DNA from: Salinirussus salinus
GTDB taxonomy: Archaea; Halobacteriota; Halobacteria; Halobacteriales; Haloarculaceae
Reading direction: 5' to 3'
NCBI RefSeq assembly: GCF_009831455.1
Contig: NZ_WOWO01000002.1
Span: forward strand, 1,178,001-1,242,000
Length of the DNA: 64,000 nt
Shown one piece after another: positions 7,535-17,485 of this stretch. The notes below the pieces were generated by a model, which did not search any database, was not told the DNA's origin, and saw nothing but the letters and a program-made list of their open reading frames with translations. How positions within the stretch are numbered: position 1 is the first letter of the stretch; every line of letters begins with the position of its first letter. The position numbers were made by a program, and so were the translations under genes.

Positions 7535-8289
7535 TCCAGCAGCCGCTCGTCGTCGCCGTCGACGAGCTGTTGTTCCTGTTCCTGGCGCAGCTCTTCGGCC
7601 TGCTCGGCGACTTCCTCGGCGCGTTCGTCTTCGCCCAGCGCCTCCAGGGCGACGGCTTTCTCCTCCAGCAGGTCGGCACTGCGGAAGCCGAGCCGCTGGG
7701 CGTTGTCGAAGGCGTTGACTGCGTCCTCGTGGAGGCCGCGCTCGTTGAGGAAGAAGCCGCGGTTGTACCACGCCTGGCCGAAGCGGGGGTCGAGTTCGAC
7801 GGCCCGCTCGGCGTGCTCCAGGGCCTGCTCGGCCCGGCCGAACTCCCACAGCGCGTAGGCGAGGTTCGTCTCCGCGGCGGCGGCGTGTTCGGACTCGTCG
7901 TCGATGTCCAGCGCCTCCTCGTAGGCGCCGATGGCGGCGTCGTACTCCTCGAGTTCGGCGTGGGCGGCGCCCTTGTTCACCCAGGCTTCCTGCTCGACGA
8001 GGTCGTCCTCGGCGAAGTGGGCGACGCGCTCGAAGGTGTCGGCGGCCTGTTCGTGGCGGTTGATCCCCATGTACTCCAGGCCGACGTCCAGCAGCCGCTC
8101 GGGGTCGACCTGCTCGGCGACGACCTGCTCGCCGTCGAGCAGGTCAGTGAGGACGTGCGAGTCGACGGGGTCGACCTGGCCCGGGCCGGCGTCCAGCTCC
8201 GGAGGGTCGAGGTCGAAGGGGTCGTAGGGGTCGGAAAAGCCCTGCCCCTCCGAGAACTCGTGGTCGCGGTCCTCGTGTGGGTCGTCCAT
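7531..8289 (-). CDS. Tetratricopeptide repeat protein
   Basis: 252 residues. A very acidic N-terminal 60 residues is followed by about five TPR units (LLDVGLEYMGINRHEQAADT; AWVNKGAAHAELEEYDAAIG; NLAYALWEFGRAEQALEHAE; AWYNRGFFLNERGLHEDAVN) and a Glu/Gln-rich helical tail. TPRs form protein-binding scaffolds. It is the first gene of a unit with DUF424 and diverges from thpR at 8341. Confidence 0.88.
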   Translation of the reverse strand: MDDPHEDRDHEFSEGQGFSDPYDPFDLDPPELDAGPGQVDPVDSHVLTDLLDGEQVVAEQVDPERLLDVGLEYMGINRHEQAADTFERVAHFAEDDLVEQEAWVNKGAAHAELEEYDAAIGAYEEALDIDDESEHAAAAETNLAYALWEFGRAEQALEHAERAVELDPRFGQAWYNRGFFLNERGLHEDAVNAFDNAQRLGFRSADLLEEKAVALEALGEDERAEEVAEQAEELRQEQEQQLVDGDDERLLE

Positions 8290-8340
8290 ACCTCCGGTTC
8301 GGCAGGCGGAAGGTTAAGGGCTACGTCCCGAAGGTCCGGT

Positions 8341-8910
8341 ATGCGACTGTTCGTCAGCGTCGACCTCGACGGGCTGGCCAGCCAGGTCCGGGCCGTCCAG
8401 GAGCAGTTCGAGGGGGCCGACGGGCTGAACTTCGTCGACCCCGGGCAGGCCCACGTCACGCTCAAGTTCCTCGGCGAGGTCGAGGAGGACCGCGCCGACG
8501 ACCTGACCGACGAGCTGGTCGGGGCCGTCGCCGACAGCGGCGTCGGCCCCTTCACCGCCGAATTCGGCGGGCTGGGGGTGTTCCCGCACCTGGGGTACAT
8601 CAGCGTCGTCTGGCTCGGGGTCCGGGAGGGCGGCGACGAGCTGACCCGGCTCCACGAGGCCATCGAGGACCGGACCGTCGCGATGGGCTTCGAGCCGGAG
8701 GAGCACGACTTCACGCCACACGTCACCCTCGCCCGGATGGAACACGCCGGCGGGAAGGACCTCGTCCAGGAGGTCGTCGAGACCCGGGACCCCGACGCGG
8801 GCCGGCTGGACGTCGACGAGATCCGCCTGACCGAGAGCGTGCTCACCGACGAGGGACCGGAGTACCGGACAGTCTCCGCTGTCCCCCTCTCACCGGGCGA
8901 TCCGGGGTGA
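8341..8910 (+). CDS. thpR: RNA 2',3'-cyclic phosphodiesterase (ThpR/LigT)
   Basis: 189 residues from ATG 8341. It is a 2H phosphoesterase with two His-x-Thr-x motifs in the expected places, HVTLKFLGEV (about residue 39) and HVTLARMEH (about residue 128), and the family start MRLFVSVDL. The enzyme hydrolyses 2',3'-cyclic phosphate ends of RNA to 2'-phosphate and can ligate tRNA halves in vitro. Length is typical. Confidence 0.93.
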   Translation: MRLFVSVDLDGLASQVRAVQEQFEGADGLNFVDPGQAHVTLKFLGEVEEDRADDLTDELVGAVADSGVGPFTAEFGGLGVFPHLGYISVVWLGVREGGDELTRLHEAIEDRTVAMGFEPEEHDFTPHVTLARMEHAGGKDLVQEVVETRDPDAGRLDVDEIRLTESVLTDEGPEYRTVSAVPLSPGDPG

Positions 8911-8962
8911 CGCCGGAGCGGGTCCCGGACAGCTTTAGGGCGGCCAAAAACATCAACTTCGT

Positions 8963-8972
8963 GATAGTTAAG
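8963..8972 (+). promoter_or_regulatory. TATA-like box upstream of the ZIP transporter
   Basis: An A/T-rich stretch ending AGTTAAG lies about 28 bases before ATG 8998. Confidence 0.4.
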
Positions 8973-8997
8973 TGGGGAAGCGGGACTACCGTCAGGT

Positions 8998-9828
8998 ATG
9001 GTCGTCCTCGAGAACGTGGTGGTGGTGTTTCTCGCCGGGCTCGCGACGGCGCTGGCGACGGGGCTGGGGGCGCTCCCGTTTTTCTTCTTCGACGACATCA
9101 GCTCGCGCTGGAACGTGGTTCTCTGGGGGCTGGCGTCGGGGATCATGGTCTCGGCGTCGGTGTTCGGGCTGGTCCAGGAGGGGCTCGCGGTCGTCGACGG
9201 GACGCTCGTGGACGCCGCGGTGGCCATCGGCCCCGGGCTCGCCGCCGGAGTCGTGCTCGTGGTCGTCGGCCACGAGCTGCTCGACCGGACGGAGGTCCAC
9301 CCCACGGAGTACGAAGAGGCCGATTTCAAGAAGCTAGTGCTCATCCTCGGGATCCTGACGGTCCACAGCTTCCCGGAGGGGGTCGCGGTCGGGGTCTCCT
9401 TCGCGGAACTCGGGCTGGCAGGCGTACCGGACGGGGAGACCGTCGCCCTCCTGGGGCTGACGCTGCCGGTGCTGGCCGTCTTCATGACCGTCGCGATCTC
9501 CATCCACAACATCCCGGAGGGGGTGGCAGTGTCGATCCCGCTGCGGTCGATGGGCGTCAGCGAGTGGCGGATGGTCTGGTGGGCAGTCTTCTCGAGCCTG
9601 CCCCAGCCCGTCGGCGCAGTCATCGCCTACTACTTCGTGACGCTGGCCCGGGAGTTTCTCCCCTTCGGCTTCGGCTTCGCGGCCGGGGCGATGGTCTACC
9701 TCGTCGCGACCGAGTTCATCCCCGAGGCCCTCGAGGACGGGCGGGAACTCCCGCGGGGCGGCCGGCCCGAGCTGGCCGCGGGACTGGCCGTCGGGGTCGC
9801 ACTGATGGTCCCGCTGGCGTTCGTCTGA
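8998..9828 (+). CDS. ZIP family divalent metal transporter
   Basis: 276 residues with about eight hydrophobic segments. The two metal-site motifs of ZIP helices IV and V are both present: HSFPEGVAVG and HNIPEGVAVS. An acidic loop (HELLDRTEVHPTEYEEADF) precedes the first motif. ZIP proteins take up Zn2+ and other divalent metals into the cytoplasm. It is encoded alone with its own promoter. Its stop codon touches the palindromic element downstream. Confidence 0.93.
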   Translation: MVVLENVVVVFLAGLATALATGLGALPFFFFDDISSRWNVVLWGLASGIMVSASVFGLVQEGLAVVDGTLVDAAVAIGPGLAAGVVLVVVGHELLDRTEVHPTEYEEADFKKLVLILGILTVHSFPEGVAVGVSFAELGLAGVPDGETVALLGLTLPVLAVFMTVAISIHNIPEGVAVSIPLRSMGVSEWRMVWWAVFSSLPQPVGAVIAYYFVTLAREFLPFGFGFAAGAMVYLVATEFIPEALEDGRELPRGGRPELAAGLAVGVALMVPLAFV

Positions 9829-9909
9829 TAGTGATTGCTGTAACTGTTTACCGGTTCGACCGCCCGCAGTCGGGCGGTCGATACCGAAATGACTTACAGC
9901 AGTCACTAT
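9828..9909. repeat. 82-base near-perfect palindrome (MITE-like or terminator)
   Basis: The ends are ATAGTGATTGCTGTAA and TTACAGCAGTCACTAT, inverted repeats with one mismatch in 16. The centre is CGACCGCCCG/CGGGCGGTCG around a short loop, and the arms between pair with a few mismatches. It fills the gap between two convergent genes. It could be a miniature inverted-repeat element or a bidirectional terminator. Confidence 0.75.
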
Positions 9910-9920
9910 GACGCCGGGGA

Positions 9921-10331
9921 TCAGAGGTCCGTCTCGATGACGTACCCCCAGCGCTCGTACCCGCGGCGTTCGTAGTAGTCGTGGACCGCCTCCCGGTTCA
10001 GCGGCGAGGCCAGCGCGACGCGGTCGCAGTCCCGCTCGCTCGCCCACTCCTCGACGAAGGCGAGCAGCGCGCTCCCGTGCCCCTCGCCGCGGCGAGGTTC
10101 GTCGACGACGAGGTCGTAGAGCCACGCGTGACGAACGTGATGGAGGTGGTCGGCCACGAGCACGCCGGCGACGCCGACCAGGTCCTCGCCGTCGAACCGC
10201 CCGAAGAGGCGGTACTCCTCCTCGCCGGTCCACGCCAGTATCTCCTCGGGGTCGGCGTCGGTCCACAGCTGCCGCAGTATCGGGACGGCCTCCCGGCGGT
10301 CGGACTCCGAGGTGAGTTCCCGGGTCGCCAT
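9921..10331 (-). CDS. GNAT family N-acetyltransferase
   Basis: 136 residues from ATG 10331. GNAT motif A is clear: [19 protein letters not shown] (acetyl-CoA pyrophosphate loop R-x-x-G-x-G). The C-terminal helix and strand read [19 protein letters not shown]. The substrate cannot be told. It is convergent with the ZIP gene and diverges from the ribosomal protein operon. Confidence 0.88.
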   Translation of the reverse strand: MATRELTSESDRREAVPILRQLWTDADPEEILAWTGEEEYRLFGRFDGEDLVGVAGVLVADHLHHVRHAWLYDLVVDEPRRGEGHGSALLAFVEEWASERDCDRVALASPLNREAVHDYYERRGYERWGYVIETDL

Positions 10332-10493
10332 GTCGGAGGCGGGGCGGCGGTCCGGAAGAGTGTGGGGGAGCAGCGGTACCACGGCACACGACCTGTCCGT
10401 GGGACCCGGGATACGCCCCGAGCCGCCGCGAGTCGGCGCGATGGTCGCGCTCGCCCTCGTCCGGGCTGGCCGAACGCCCGTGCGAAGGAACAC

Positions 10494-10503
10494 ACATTTA
10501 ACC
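10494..10503 (+). promoter_or_regulatory. Promoter of the rpl39e-rpl31e-tif6 operon
   Basis: ACATTTAACC lies 25-34 bases before ATG 10528, fitting a TATA box for a leaderless transcript. Confidence 0.5.
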
Positions 10504-10527
10504 GACGACCGGAAAGGGGTGACCACT

Positions 10528-10680
10528 ATGAGCAAGAAGTCGAAAGCCAAGAAGAAGCGGCTGGCGAAACTGGAGCGGCAGAACAACCGCGTCCCCGCGT
10601 GGGTCATGCTCAAGACCGACCGCGACGTGCAGCGCAACCCCAAGCGGCGCAACTGGCGGCGGAGTGACACCGACGAATGA
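10528..10680 (+). CDS. rpl39e: Large-subunit ribosomal protein L39e
   Basis: 50 residues, very basic. It shows the L39e signature: [27 protein letters not shown], and the terminal [14 protein letters not shown]. It lines the peptide exit tunnel of archaeal and eukaryotic ribosomes. The stop overlaps the start of rpl31e by four bases (ATGA). Confidence 0.97.
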   Translation: MSKKSKAKKKRLAKLERQNNRVPAWVMLKTDRDVQRNPKRRNWRRSDTDE

Positions 10681-10949
10681 GCGCCGGTGACTTCGAAGAG
10701 CGGGTCGTGACCGTCCCGCTCCGCGACGCGCGCGTCGAGGCCGGACACGAACAGGCAAACGCCGCGATGGGGATCATCCGCGAACACCTCGCCCAGCACT
10801 TCTCCGTCGAGGAGGAGGCGGTCAGGCTCGATCCCTCGATCAACAGCGCGGTCTGGGCGGAGTCGAGCCCGCCGCGCAAGCTTCGGGTACGTGCCGCCCG
10901 CTTCGACGAGGAGGGCGAGAGCGTGGTCGAAGCCGAAACCGCGGAGTAG
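10677..10949 (+). CDS. rpl31e: Large-subunit ribosomal protein L31e
   Basis: 90 residues. L31e near the exit tunnel: [50 protein letters not shown], with a short acidic halophilic tail. The L39e-L31e-aIF6 order is the standard archaeal arrangement. Translation is probably coupled to rpl39e. Confidence 0.97.
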   Translation: MSAGDFEERVVTVPLRDARVEAGHEQANAAMGIIREHLAQHFSVEEEAVRLDPSINSAVWAESSPPRKLRVRAARFDEEGESVVEAETAE

Positions 10950-10962
10950 GGCCCCCTGACAC

Positions 10963-11631
10963 GTGCTCCGTGCCGCCTTCTCCGGGTCGTCGTACGTCGG
11001 TGTCTTCGCCAGAGCCACCGACGACTGCCTGCTCGTCCGGCCCGACATCGACGCCGGGCTGCGCGAGGACTGCGCCGAGGAGCTCGGCGTCCCGGCCGTC
11101 CCGACGACCGTCGGCGGCTCCGGAACTGTGGGCGCGCTCGCCGCGGGCAACGGGAACGGGCTGCTGGTGAGCAGCCGGGTCCGCGAGCGCGAGCGCCGGC
11201 GCATCGTCGACGCGGTCGACCTCCCGGTGACCGAGCTCCCGGGGCGGATCAACGCCGCCGGCAACGTCGTCGTCGCCACCGACGAGGGCGCCTACGTCCA
11301 CCCCGAGCTCCCCCGCGAGGCGGTCGAGGCCGTCCGCGAGGGGCTGGATGTCCCCGTCGAGCGCGGCGACATCGCCGGCGTCAACACGGTCGGCACGGCG
11401 GCGGCCGCCACCTCGAAGGGCGTGCTCTGTCACCCCCGTGCGACCGACGAGGAACTCGACCGGCTGGAGGAGCTTCTGGGCGTGCCCGCCGACATCGGCA
11501 CGATAAACTACGGCGCGCCGCTGGTGGGGTCGGGGCTGGTCGCCAACAGCCACGGCTACGTGGTCGGCGAGGAGACCACCGGGCCGGAGCTGGGCCGGAT
11601 CGACAGCGCACTCGGCTACGCCGGGCCCTGA
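10963..11631 (+). CDS. tif6: Translation initiation factor aIF6 (ribosome anti-association factor)
   Basis: 222 residues starting at GTG 10963, 13 bases after rpl31e. The five-fold pseudo-symmetric aIF6 pattern is visible: [68 protein letters not shown], and [19 protein letters not shown]. aIF6 binds the 50S subunit and prevents premature joining. Full length. Confidence 0.96.
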   Translation: MLRAAFSGSSYVGVFARATDDCLLVRPDIDAGLREDCAEELGVPAVPTTVGGSGTVGALAAGNGNGLLVSSRVRERERRRIVDAVDLPVTELPGRINAAGNVVVATDEGAYVHPELPREAVEAVREGLDVPVERGDIAGVNTVGTAAAATSKGVLCHPRATDEELDRLEELLGVPADIGTINYGAPLVGSGLVANSHGYVVGEETTGPELGRIDSALGYAGP

Positions 11632-11750
11632 GCGCGGCGGCGGCGGGCGCTGGCGAGTGCGGACCGGCGGCCACGGTCCGGCCGGGACGCGTCGGCCCTG
11701 CAACTGGCGGTATGACAAGGCTCTTCTGACTCGGCACCCCACCCGTGCAT

Positions 11751-11924
11751 ATGGAAACGTACACGGTCAGCGGGCGGTGGCAGGCCCGCGACGGCTGGCA
11801 GTCCTTCGAGACGGAGATCCAGGCCGAGAACGAGGACGTGGCGACCGAGCACGCCTACGCCGAGTTCGGCTCGCGACACGGGCTCAAGCGCACGCAGATC
11901 GAAATAGAGGGGGTCCGGGCATGA
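11751..11924 (+). CDS. rpl18a: Large-subunit ribosomal protein L18a (LX)
   Basis: 57 residues: a start METYTVSGRWQARDG, then AENEDVATEHAYAEFGSRHG and KRTQIEIEGVRA. It matches archaeal L18ae/LX, a small peripheral 50S protein usually encoded between aIF6 and prefoldin alpha, exactly its place here. Its stop overlaps the pfdA start (ATGA at 11921). The 119-base gap upstream may hold an internal promoter. Confidence 0.93.
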   Translation: METYTVSGRWQARDGWQSFETEIQAENEDVATEHAYAEFGSRHGLKRTQIEIEGVRA

Positions 11925-12370
11925 GCCTGGGTGGTGGCGGCGGCCAGCAGGAACTCCAGGAGCTCGCCCAGCAGCTCGAGGCCATCGAGGAGCAACAGCA
12001 GGCCATCGAGGCCGAAATCGAGGGGCTCCAGACCCGCAAACAGGAGGTCGACGAGGCAATCGAGGCCATCAACAGCCTCGAGACGGATTCGACGGTGCAG
12101 GTCCCGCTGGGCGGGGGCGCCTACCTCCGGGCCACCATCGAGGACATCGACGAGGTGACGGTCGAACTCGGCGGCGGCTACGCGGCCGAGCGCGACCAGG
12201 ACGGCGCGGTCGAGACCCTCGAATCCAAGAAGGAGACGCTGGACGACCGGATCGACGACCTGCGCTCGGAGGTGGCCGAACTCGAGTCCGAGAGCGAGGA
12301 ACTCGAGCAGAAGGCCCAGCAGATGCAGGCCCAGCAGATGCAGCAGCTCCAGCAACAGCAGGACGAGTAG
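11921..12370 (+). CDS. pfdA: Prefoldin alpha subunit
   Basis: 149 residues: an N-terminal coiled coil (ELQELAQQLEAIEEQQQAIE), a central beta-hairpin region (TVQVPLGGGAYLRATIED), and a C-terminal coiled coil ending in Gln-rich repeats. Two alpha and four beta subunits form the archaeal prefoldin that hands unfolded chains to the thermosome. It lies within the conserved rpl18a-pfdA-ftsY series, three bases before ftsY. Confidence 0.96.
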   Translation: MSLGGGGGQQELQELAQQLEAIEEQQQAIEAEIEGLQTRKQEVDEAIEAINSLETDSTVQVPLGGGAYLRATIEDIDEVTVELGGGYAAERDQDGAVETLESKKETLDDRIDDLRSEVAELESESEELEQKAQQMQAQQMQQLQQQQDE

Positions 12371-12373
12371 GCG

Positions 12374-13591
<1,218 letters not shown>

Positions 13592-13823
13592 CCGCCCTAC
13601 CAGCCATTTTGACCGGTATCCCGGACGCGAACGTGTCCGGCCCGTGGTACGTGTCCGGCGAGCCCCGGGCTCTCCCGTCCAGCGCCGGGGCTGCGCGCGA
13701 AGCGAACCGGCAACACTCTCCGTAACGGCGGAAGTGGGGCGGTATTGGCCGTGAGGGGCGCGGTGAAGTGGCCGCGGGTGTGTGTCCCCACAAGCAGCGG
13801 CGACCGGCGGCTGCTTTGATATC

Positions 13824-15581
13824 ATGAACACGGTCGAAGAATGGAAAGAGGAGAAACACCCGCTGGACGTCATCGAGGACGTCGAGACCTACGCCGAAGA
13901 GGGGATGTCCTTCGACGAGATCGAGGAGTACGCCGGCGACGGCGAGTGGGAGCGGCTCAAGTGGGCCGGGATGTACGCCCACGGCCGCCAGCGGGGCTAC
14001 TTCATGCTCAGGACGAAGGTGCCCGGCGGCTACCTCACGCCCGAGCAGGCCGAAGTCATCGGTGAAGTGGCCGAGGAGTACGCCACCGCCCCGCCCGAGC
14101 ACGGCGGCGAGGAACAGAACGAGATCTGGGGCGACGCCTTCCTGGACATCACGACCCGCCAGGACGTCCAGATGCACTGGATCGAGGTCGAGGACATGCC
14201 CGAGGTCTGGGACCGGTACGACGAGGTCGGGCTGACGACGGTCCAGGGCTGTGGCGACTCCGCGCGCAACGTGCTCGGCTGTCCGGCCGCGGGCCTCTCC
14301 GAGCACGAGGCCTTCGACGCCCAGCCCGTCGTGGACGCCGTGTCGGACTTCTTCACGAAAAACAGGGAGTACGCCAACCTCCCGCGGAAGTTCAAGCTGA
14401 CCGTCACGGGCTGTACCCACGACTGCGGGCAGTCCCAGATCAACGACGTCGGGATGACCCCCGCGAAGAAGGAACTCGGCGGCGTCTCCGCGAGCAGCGC
14501 GAGCGGAGGCTCGTCGGAGGGTAGCTCCGACGGCGAGTGGCAGTACGGCTTCCACGTCCGGGTCGGCGGCGGGCTCTCGGACGGGCCGCGGATGGCCACG
14601 CCGATGGACGTCTTCGTCCCGCCGGCCGACGCCGTGGAGTTCTGTCGGGCCGTCGCCCAGACGTTCAAGGAACTGGGCGACCGCAATAACCGCGGCGTCT
14701 GCCGGATGCGGTATCTCGTCCAGCAGATGGGCACGGAGGCCTTCGAGGAGGCCGTCCGCGACCGGTGTGGCGTCGACCTCCCGTCCCGGGGTGTGGACCT
14801 CACCGAGGGGTACACCGGCGACCACGTCGGCGTCCACGACCAGCGCGAGGACGGCCTGAAGTACGTCGGCTTCAACGTCATCGCCGGCCGGATGGGCGGC
14901 GACGAGTTCGCCGCTGCGGCCCGCGCCGCAGAGAAGTACGGTACCGACGAGGCGTCGGTCCGTCTCGCGACCGACCAGAACTTCCTCGTCACTCACATCC
15001 CCGAGGAACGCGTCGGCGACCTGCTCGACGAGCCGTTCGCCCGGAAATACCGGCCCGACCCCGGCCCCTTCTCGCGGGGCGCGGTCGGCTGTACGGGTTC
15101 GGAGTTCTGCAACTACGGGATCATCGAGACGAAAAACCGCGTCCGGCGGTGGGCGAAGGCGCTCGACCGCCGGGTCGACACGCCCGAGGACCTCGACGTG
15201 GTGCGGATGCACATGTCCGGCTGCTCGGCCTCCTGTGCGCAACCGCAGATCGCGGACATCGGCTTCCGGGGCGAAACCGTACAGATCGACGACCCCGAAG
15301 GCACCACCAACGAGGAGGGGGACAATATCGTCGAGGGGATGGACTTCGGCCTCGGCGGCAGCCTCGGGACGGACAACGAGTTCCTCGACTGGGTAGAACA
15401 CGCCGTCCCCGCGGACGCCGTCATCCCGGCCATCGAGGAGCTGTTCGGTGCCTACACCGAGAACCGGGAGGAGGGCGAGCGATTCTACGCCTGGTGTCGC
15501 CGCGTCGGCAACGACCGCCTGCGGTCGGTGATGGAGCGGGCCGACGCCAACGTCTCCGGCGGGGTGGCACATGGGGACTGA
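13824..15581 (+). CDS. Siroheme/4Fe-4S sulfite or nitrite reductase (NirA/SirA type)
   Basis: 585 residues from ATG 13824, a two-repeat assimilatory reductase. Cluster/siroheme cysteines: C423 and C429 (CTGSEFC), C467 and C471 (CSASC). The anion pocket reads R63 (FMLRTK), R148 (DSARNVLG), K189 and K191 (LPRKFK). The second Lys is the sulfite-reductase state, while plant nitrite reductases have Asn there. Overall sequence (CTGSEFCNYGIIETKNR) is NirA-like, as in mycobacterial SirA. An 18-residue Ser/Gly insertion lies near residue 220. It overlaps the F420 dehydrogenase gene by 11 bases, so electrons probably come from F420H2. Six-electron reduction of sulfite is my preferred call, nitrite the alternative. 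Confidence 0.85.
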   Translation: MNTVEEWKEEKHPLDVIEDVETYAEEGMSFDEIEEYAGDGEWERLKWAGMYAHGRQRGYFMLRTKVPGGYLTPEQAEVIGEVAEEYATAPPEHGGEEQNEIWGDAFLDITTRQDVQMHWIEVEDMPEVWDRYDEVGLTTVQGCGDSARNVLGCPAAGLSEHEAFDAQPVVDAVSDFFTKNREYANLPRKFKLTVTGCTHDCGQSQINDVGMTPAKKELGGVSASSASGGSSEGSSDGEWQYGFHVRVGGGLSDGPRMATPMDVFVPPADAVEFCRAVAQTFKELGDRNNRGVCRMRYLVQQMGTEAFEEAVRDRCGVDLPSRGVDLTEGYTGDHVGVHDQREDGLKYVGFNVIAGRMGGDEFAAAARAAEKYGTDEASVRLATDQNFLVTHIPEERVGDLLDEPFARKYRPDPGPFSRGAVGCTGSEFCNYGIIETKNRVRRWAKALDRRVDTPEDLDVVRMHMSGCSASCAQPQIADIGFRGETVQIDDPEGTTNEEGDNIVEGMDFGLGGSLGTDNEFLDWVEHAVPADAVIPAIEELFGAYTENREEGERFYAWCRRVGNDRLRSVMERADANVSGGVAHGD

Positions 15582-17400
15582 CGAGCCCGAACTCGTCGAG
15601 GACGCCCCGGGAATGGGGCAACCCGGTGCGACCCGGAGCGAACAGGACGCGGCGGGGGCGGGCGCGGACTCGACGCCGGAGTCGGACCCGACGCCCGACC
15701 CGGGCCCGGCGACGGAGGCGGACCCGGCGGGGAGCGCGGACCGGCCCGGACGCGACGGACCGCTGCCGGGCGTCCCGGAGGCCGGCACGGACGGCCCCGG
15801 CGTCCCGCCCGTCTCCGGCGGGGACCGTACGAGCGACGCCACAGGGTCGATCCCGGCAAGCGGGGACCCCGGTGGCGAGAGGGCCACGAGCGGAGAGTGT
15901 AGCGACGACGGCTGTACCTGCGGCGCCGACGACCGTGGGAGCGCCGGCAACCACGTGGACGCCGGCGAGCGTGCCGGCAACCGCGGAAGCGCCGGCGGGC
16001 GCCCGGTGGCAGACGGTGCCGGCGCGGACGCCGCCGGCGGGACTCCAACGAATGTCACCGCGGACGGCGAGCTGACTGACCTGGAGTTCACCGAGCCACA
16101 GGAGGGGGTCAGCCAGGCGCTGCCCGGCGAGGAGCACGGCGACACCGACCGGCCGGACCGCCGGGTCGACGCGCCCGAGGGGGTCGACCTCGACACGCCG
16201 GGCTACGGCATCCGCGCGGAGATGAACGACATCGACGAGCCCGACGACAAGACGTGGTTCATGGAGCTGGATTCGGCCGTCATCGACGAGGGGCGGTGCA
16301 TCCAGTGTGGCACCTGCGTCGCGGCCTGTCCCTCGGACTCCATCGGGATCGGCGACGACGACCTGCCCGAACTCGTGAAGATGTGCACCGGCTGCTCGCT
16401 GTGCTGGGACTTCTGTCCCCGCGGCGGGCTCCGCTACGAGCGCCAGTGGAAGATCACCGGCGGCGAGGACAACGTCAAGGGCGCGGGTGACCCCATCACG
16501 GAGTTCTCCGCCCGGGTCGAGGACGACTGGCGCCACAGCTCCCAGGACGGCGGCGCCGTCACGGGTATCCTCATCCGGCTGATGGAGGCCGGAGCGATCG
16601 ACGGCGCGCTGATCGCCACCGAATCCGAAGACGATCCCTGGAAAGCAGAGGGCTTCATGGCCACTTCCCCCGAGGAGCTGGTCGAGAACACCGGCACCAT
16701 CTACAGCCAGACGATGGCGCTCGGCCATCTGGACTTCTCGCAGTGGGAGGACAAGTTCGAGAAACCCTGGGCGGAGGTGTCGCTGGCGCTCGTGGGCACT
16801 CCCTGCGAGATCGAGGGGATCCGCGCCCTGCAGGACTTCGAGTGGGAGTACGGCTCCCAGGAGGCGGGCGTGCGCGCCATCGACTACACGATCGCGCTGA
16901 TGTGTACGAAGAATTTCAACTACGAGCAGCTCGTCGGCGAGCAACTGGAGGAGAAACGCGGGATCGACATCGACGAGGTCGGCAAGATGGACGTCCTCCA
17001 CGGGAAGCTGATGGTCGACGACCGCGACGGCAACAGGATCCTCACCGAGGACATCGAGCACTTCCACGACGCCGCACTCAAGGGGTGTGACGAGTGCGCC
17101 GACTTCACCGGCTTCTGTGCCGACCTCACCGTCGGCTCCGTCGGGTCGAGCGAGGAGTACTCCTCGGTCATCGTCCGCACCGAGCGGGGACTGAAGGCGT
17201 GGGAGCTTGCCGAGCCAGTCCTCGACTACCACGACCTGGAGGACCGCTCGGCGGTCGGGAAGCTCCAGGGCTGGGACAAGAAGAAGGCCTTCGAGGCGCT
17301 GGAGCGGCCCTTCGACCCCGACGCCCCTCGCTTCATCGACTACACCGACCACGTCGACCACTACGGCGGCGAACCCACCCCCCACGAGGCCGACCACTGA
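15571..17400 (+). CDS. FrhB-type F420H2 dehydrogenase subunit with two 4Fe-4S clusters
   Basis: 609 residues. The first 220 are a Gly/Asp/Pro/Ala-rich, probably disordered extension with a small Cys motif ([10 protein letters not shown]). Then comes a two-cluster ferredoxin domain (C243, C246, C249, C253; C272, C275, C278, C282) and the FrhB/FdhB C-terminal domain ([35 protein letters not shown]). FrhB, FpoF and the N-half of methanogen Fsr share this arrangement: oxidise reduced coenzyme F420 with FAD and pass electrons to Fe-S clusters. The start at 15571 precedes the reductase stop; a later ATG near 16222 would remove the extension. Confidence 0.85.
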   Translation: MGTDEPELVEDAPGMGQPGATRSEQDAAGAGADSTPESDPTPDPGPATEADPAGSADRPGRDGPLPGVPEAGTDGPGVPPVSGGDRTSDATGSIPASGDPGGERATSGECSDDGCTCGADDRGSAGNHVDAGERAGNRGSAGGRPVADGAGADAAGGTPTNVTADGELTDLEFTEPQEGVSQALPGEEHGDTDRPDRRVDAPEGVDLDTPGYGIRAEMNDIDEPDDKTWFMELDSAVIDEGRCIQCGTCVAACPSDSIGIGDDDLPELVKMCTGCSLCWDFCPRGGLRYERQWKITGGEDNVKGAGDPITEFSARVEDDWRHSSQDGGAVTGILIRLMEAGAIDGALIATESEDDPWKAEGFMATSPEELVENTGTIYSQTMALGHLDFSQWEDKFEKPWAEVSLALVGTPCEIEGIRALQDFEWEYGSQEAGVRAIDYTIALMCTKNFNYEQLVGEQLEEKRGIDIDEVGKMDVLHGKLMVDDRDGNRILTEDIEHFHDAALKGCDECADFTGFCADLTVGSVGSSEEYSSVIVRTERGLKAWELAEPVLDYHDLEDRSAVGKLQGWDKKKAFEALERPFDPDAPRFIDYTDHVDHYGGEPTPHEADH

Positions 17401-17451
17401 CGGTGCGGGGGCCCGGCTCTCCGGGCGCACGGCCGCCGCGTCCGAGAGAAA

Positions 17452-17460
17452 GCCTTTACC
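17452..17460 (+). promoter_or_regulatory. Promoter of srp54
   Basis: GCCTTTACC lies about 28-34 bases before ATG 17486. Confidence 0.4.
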
Positions 17461-17485
17461 GCGGGACTCGCGTAGCCTCCTGCAA

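Noticed and set aside
14765-16075. Long Arg-rich forward frame inside the siroheme reductase gene
   Set aside because: It is a frame shadow of high-GC coding DNA. Its Arg/Pro/Gly composition is unlike halophilic proteins, while the frame annotated has full Fe-S and siroheme motifs.
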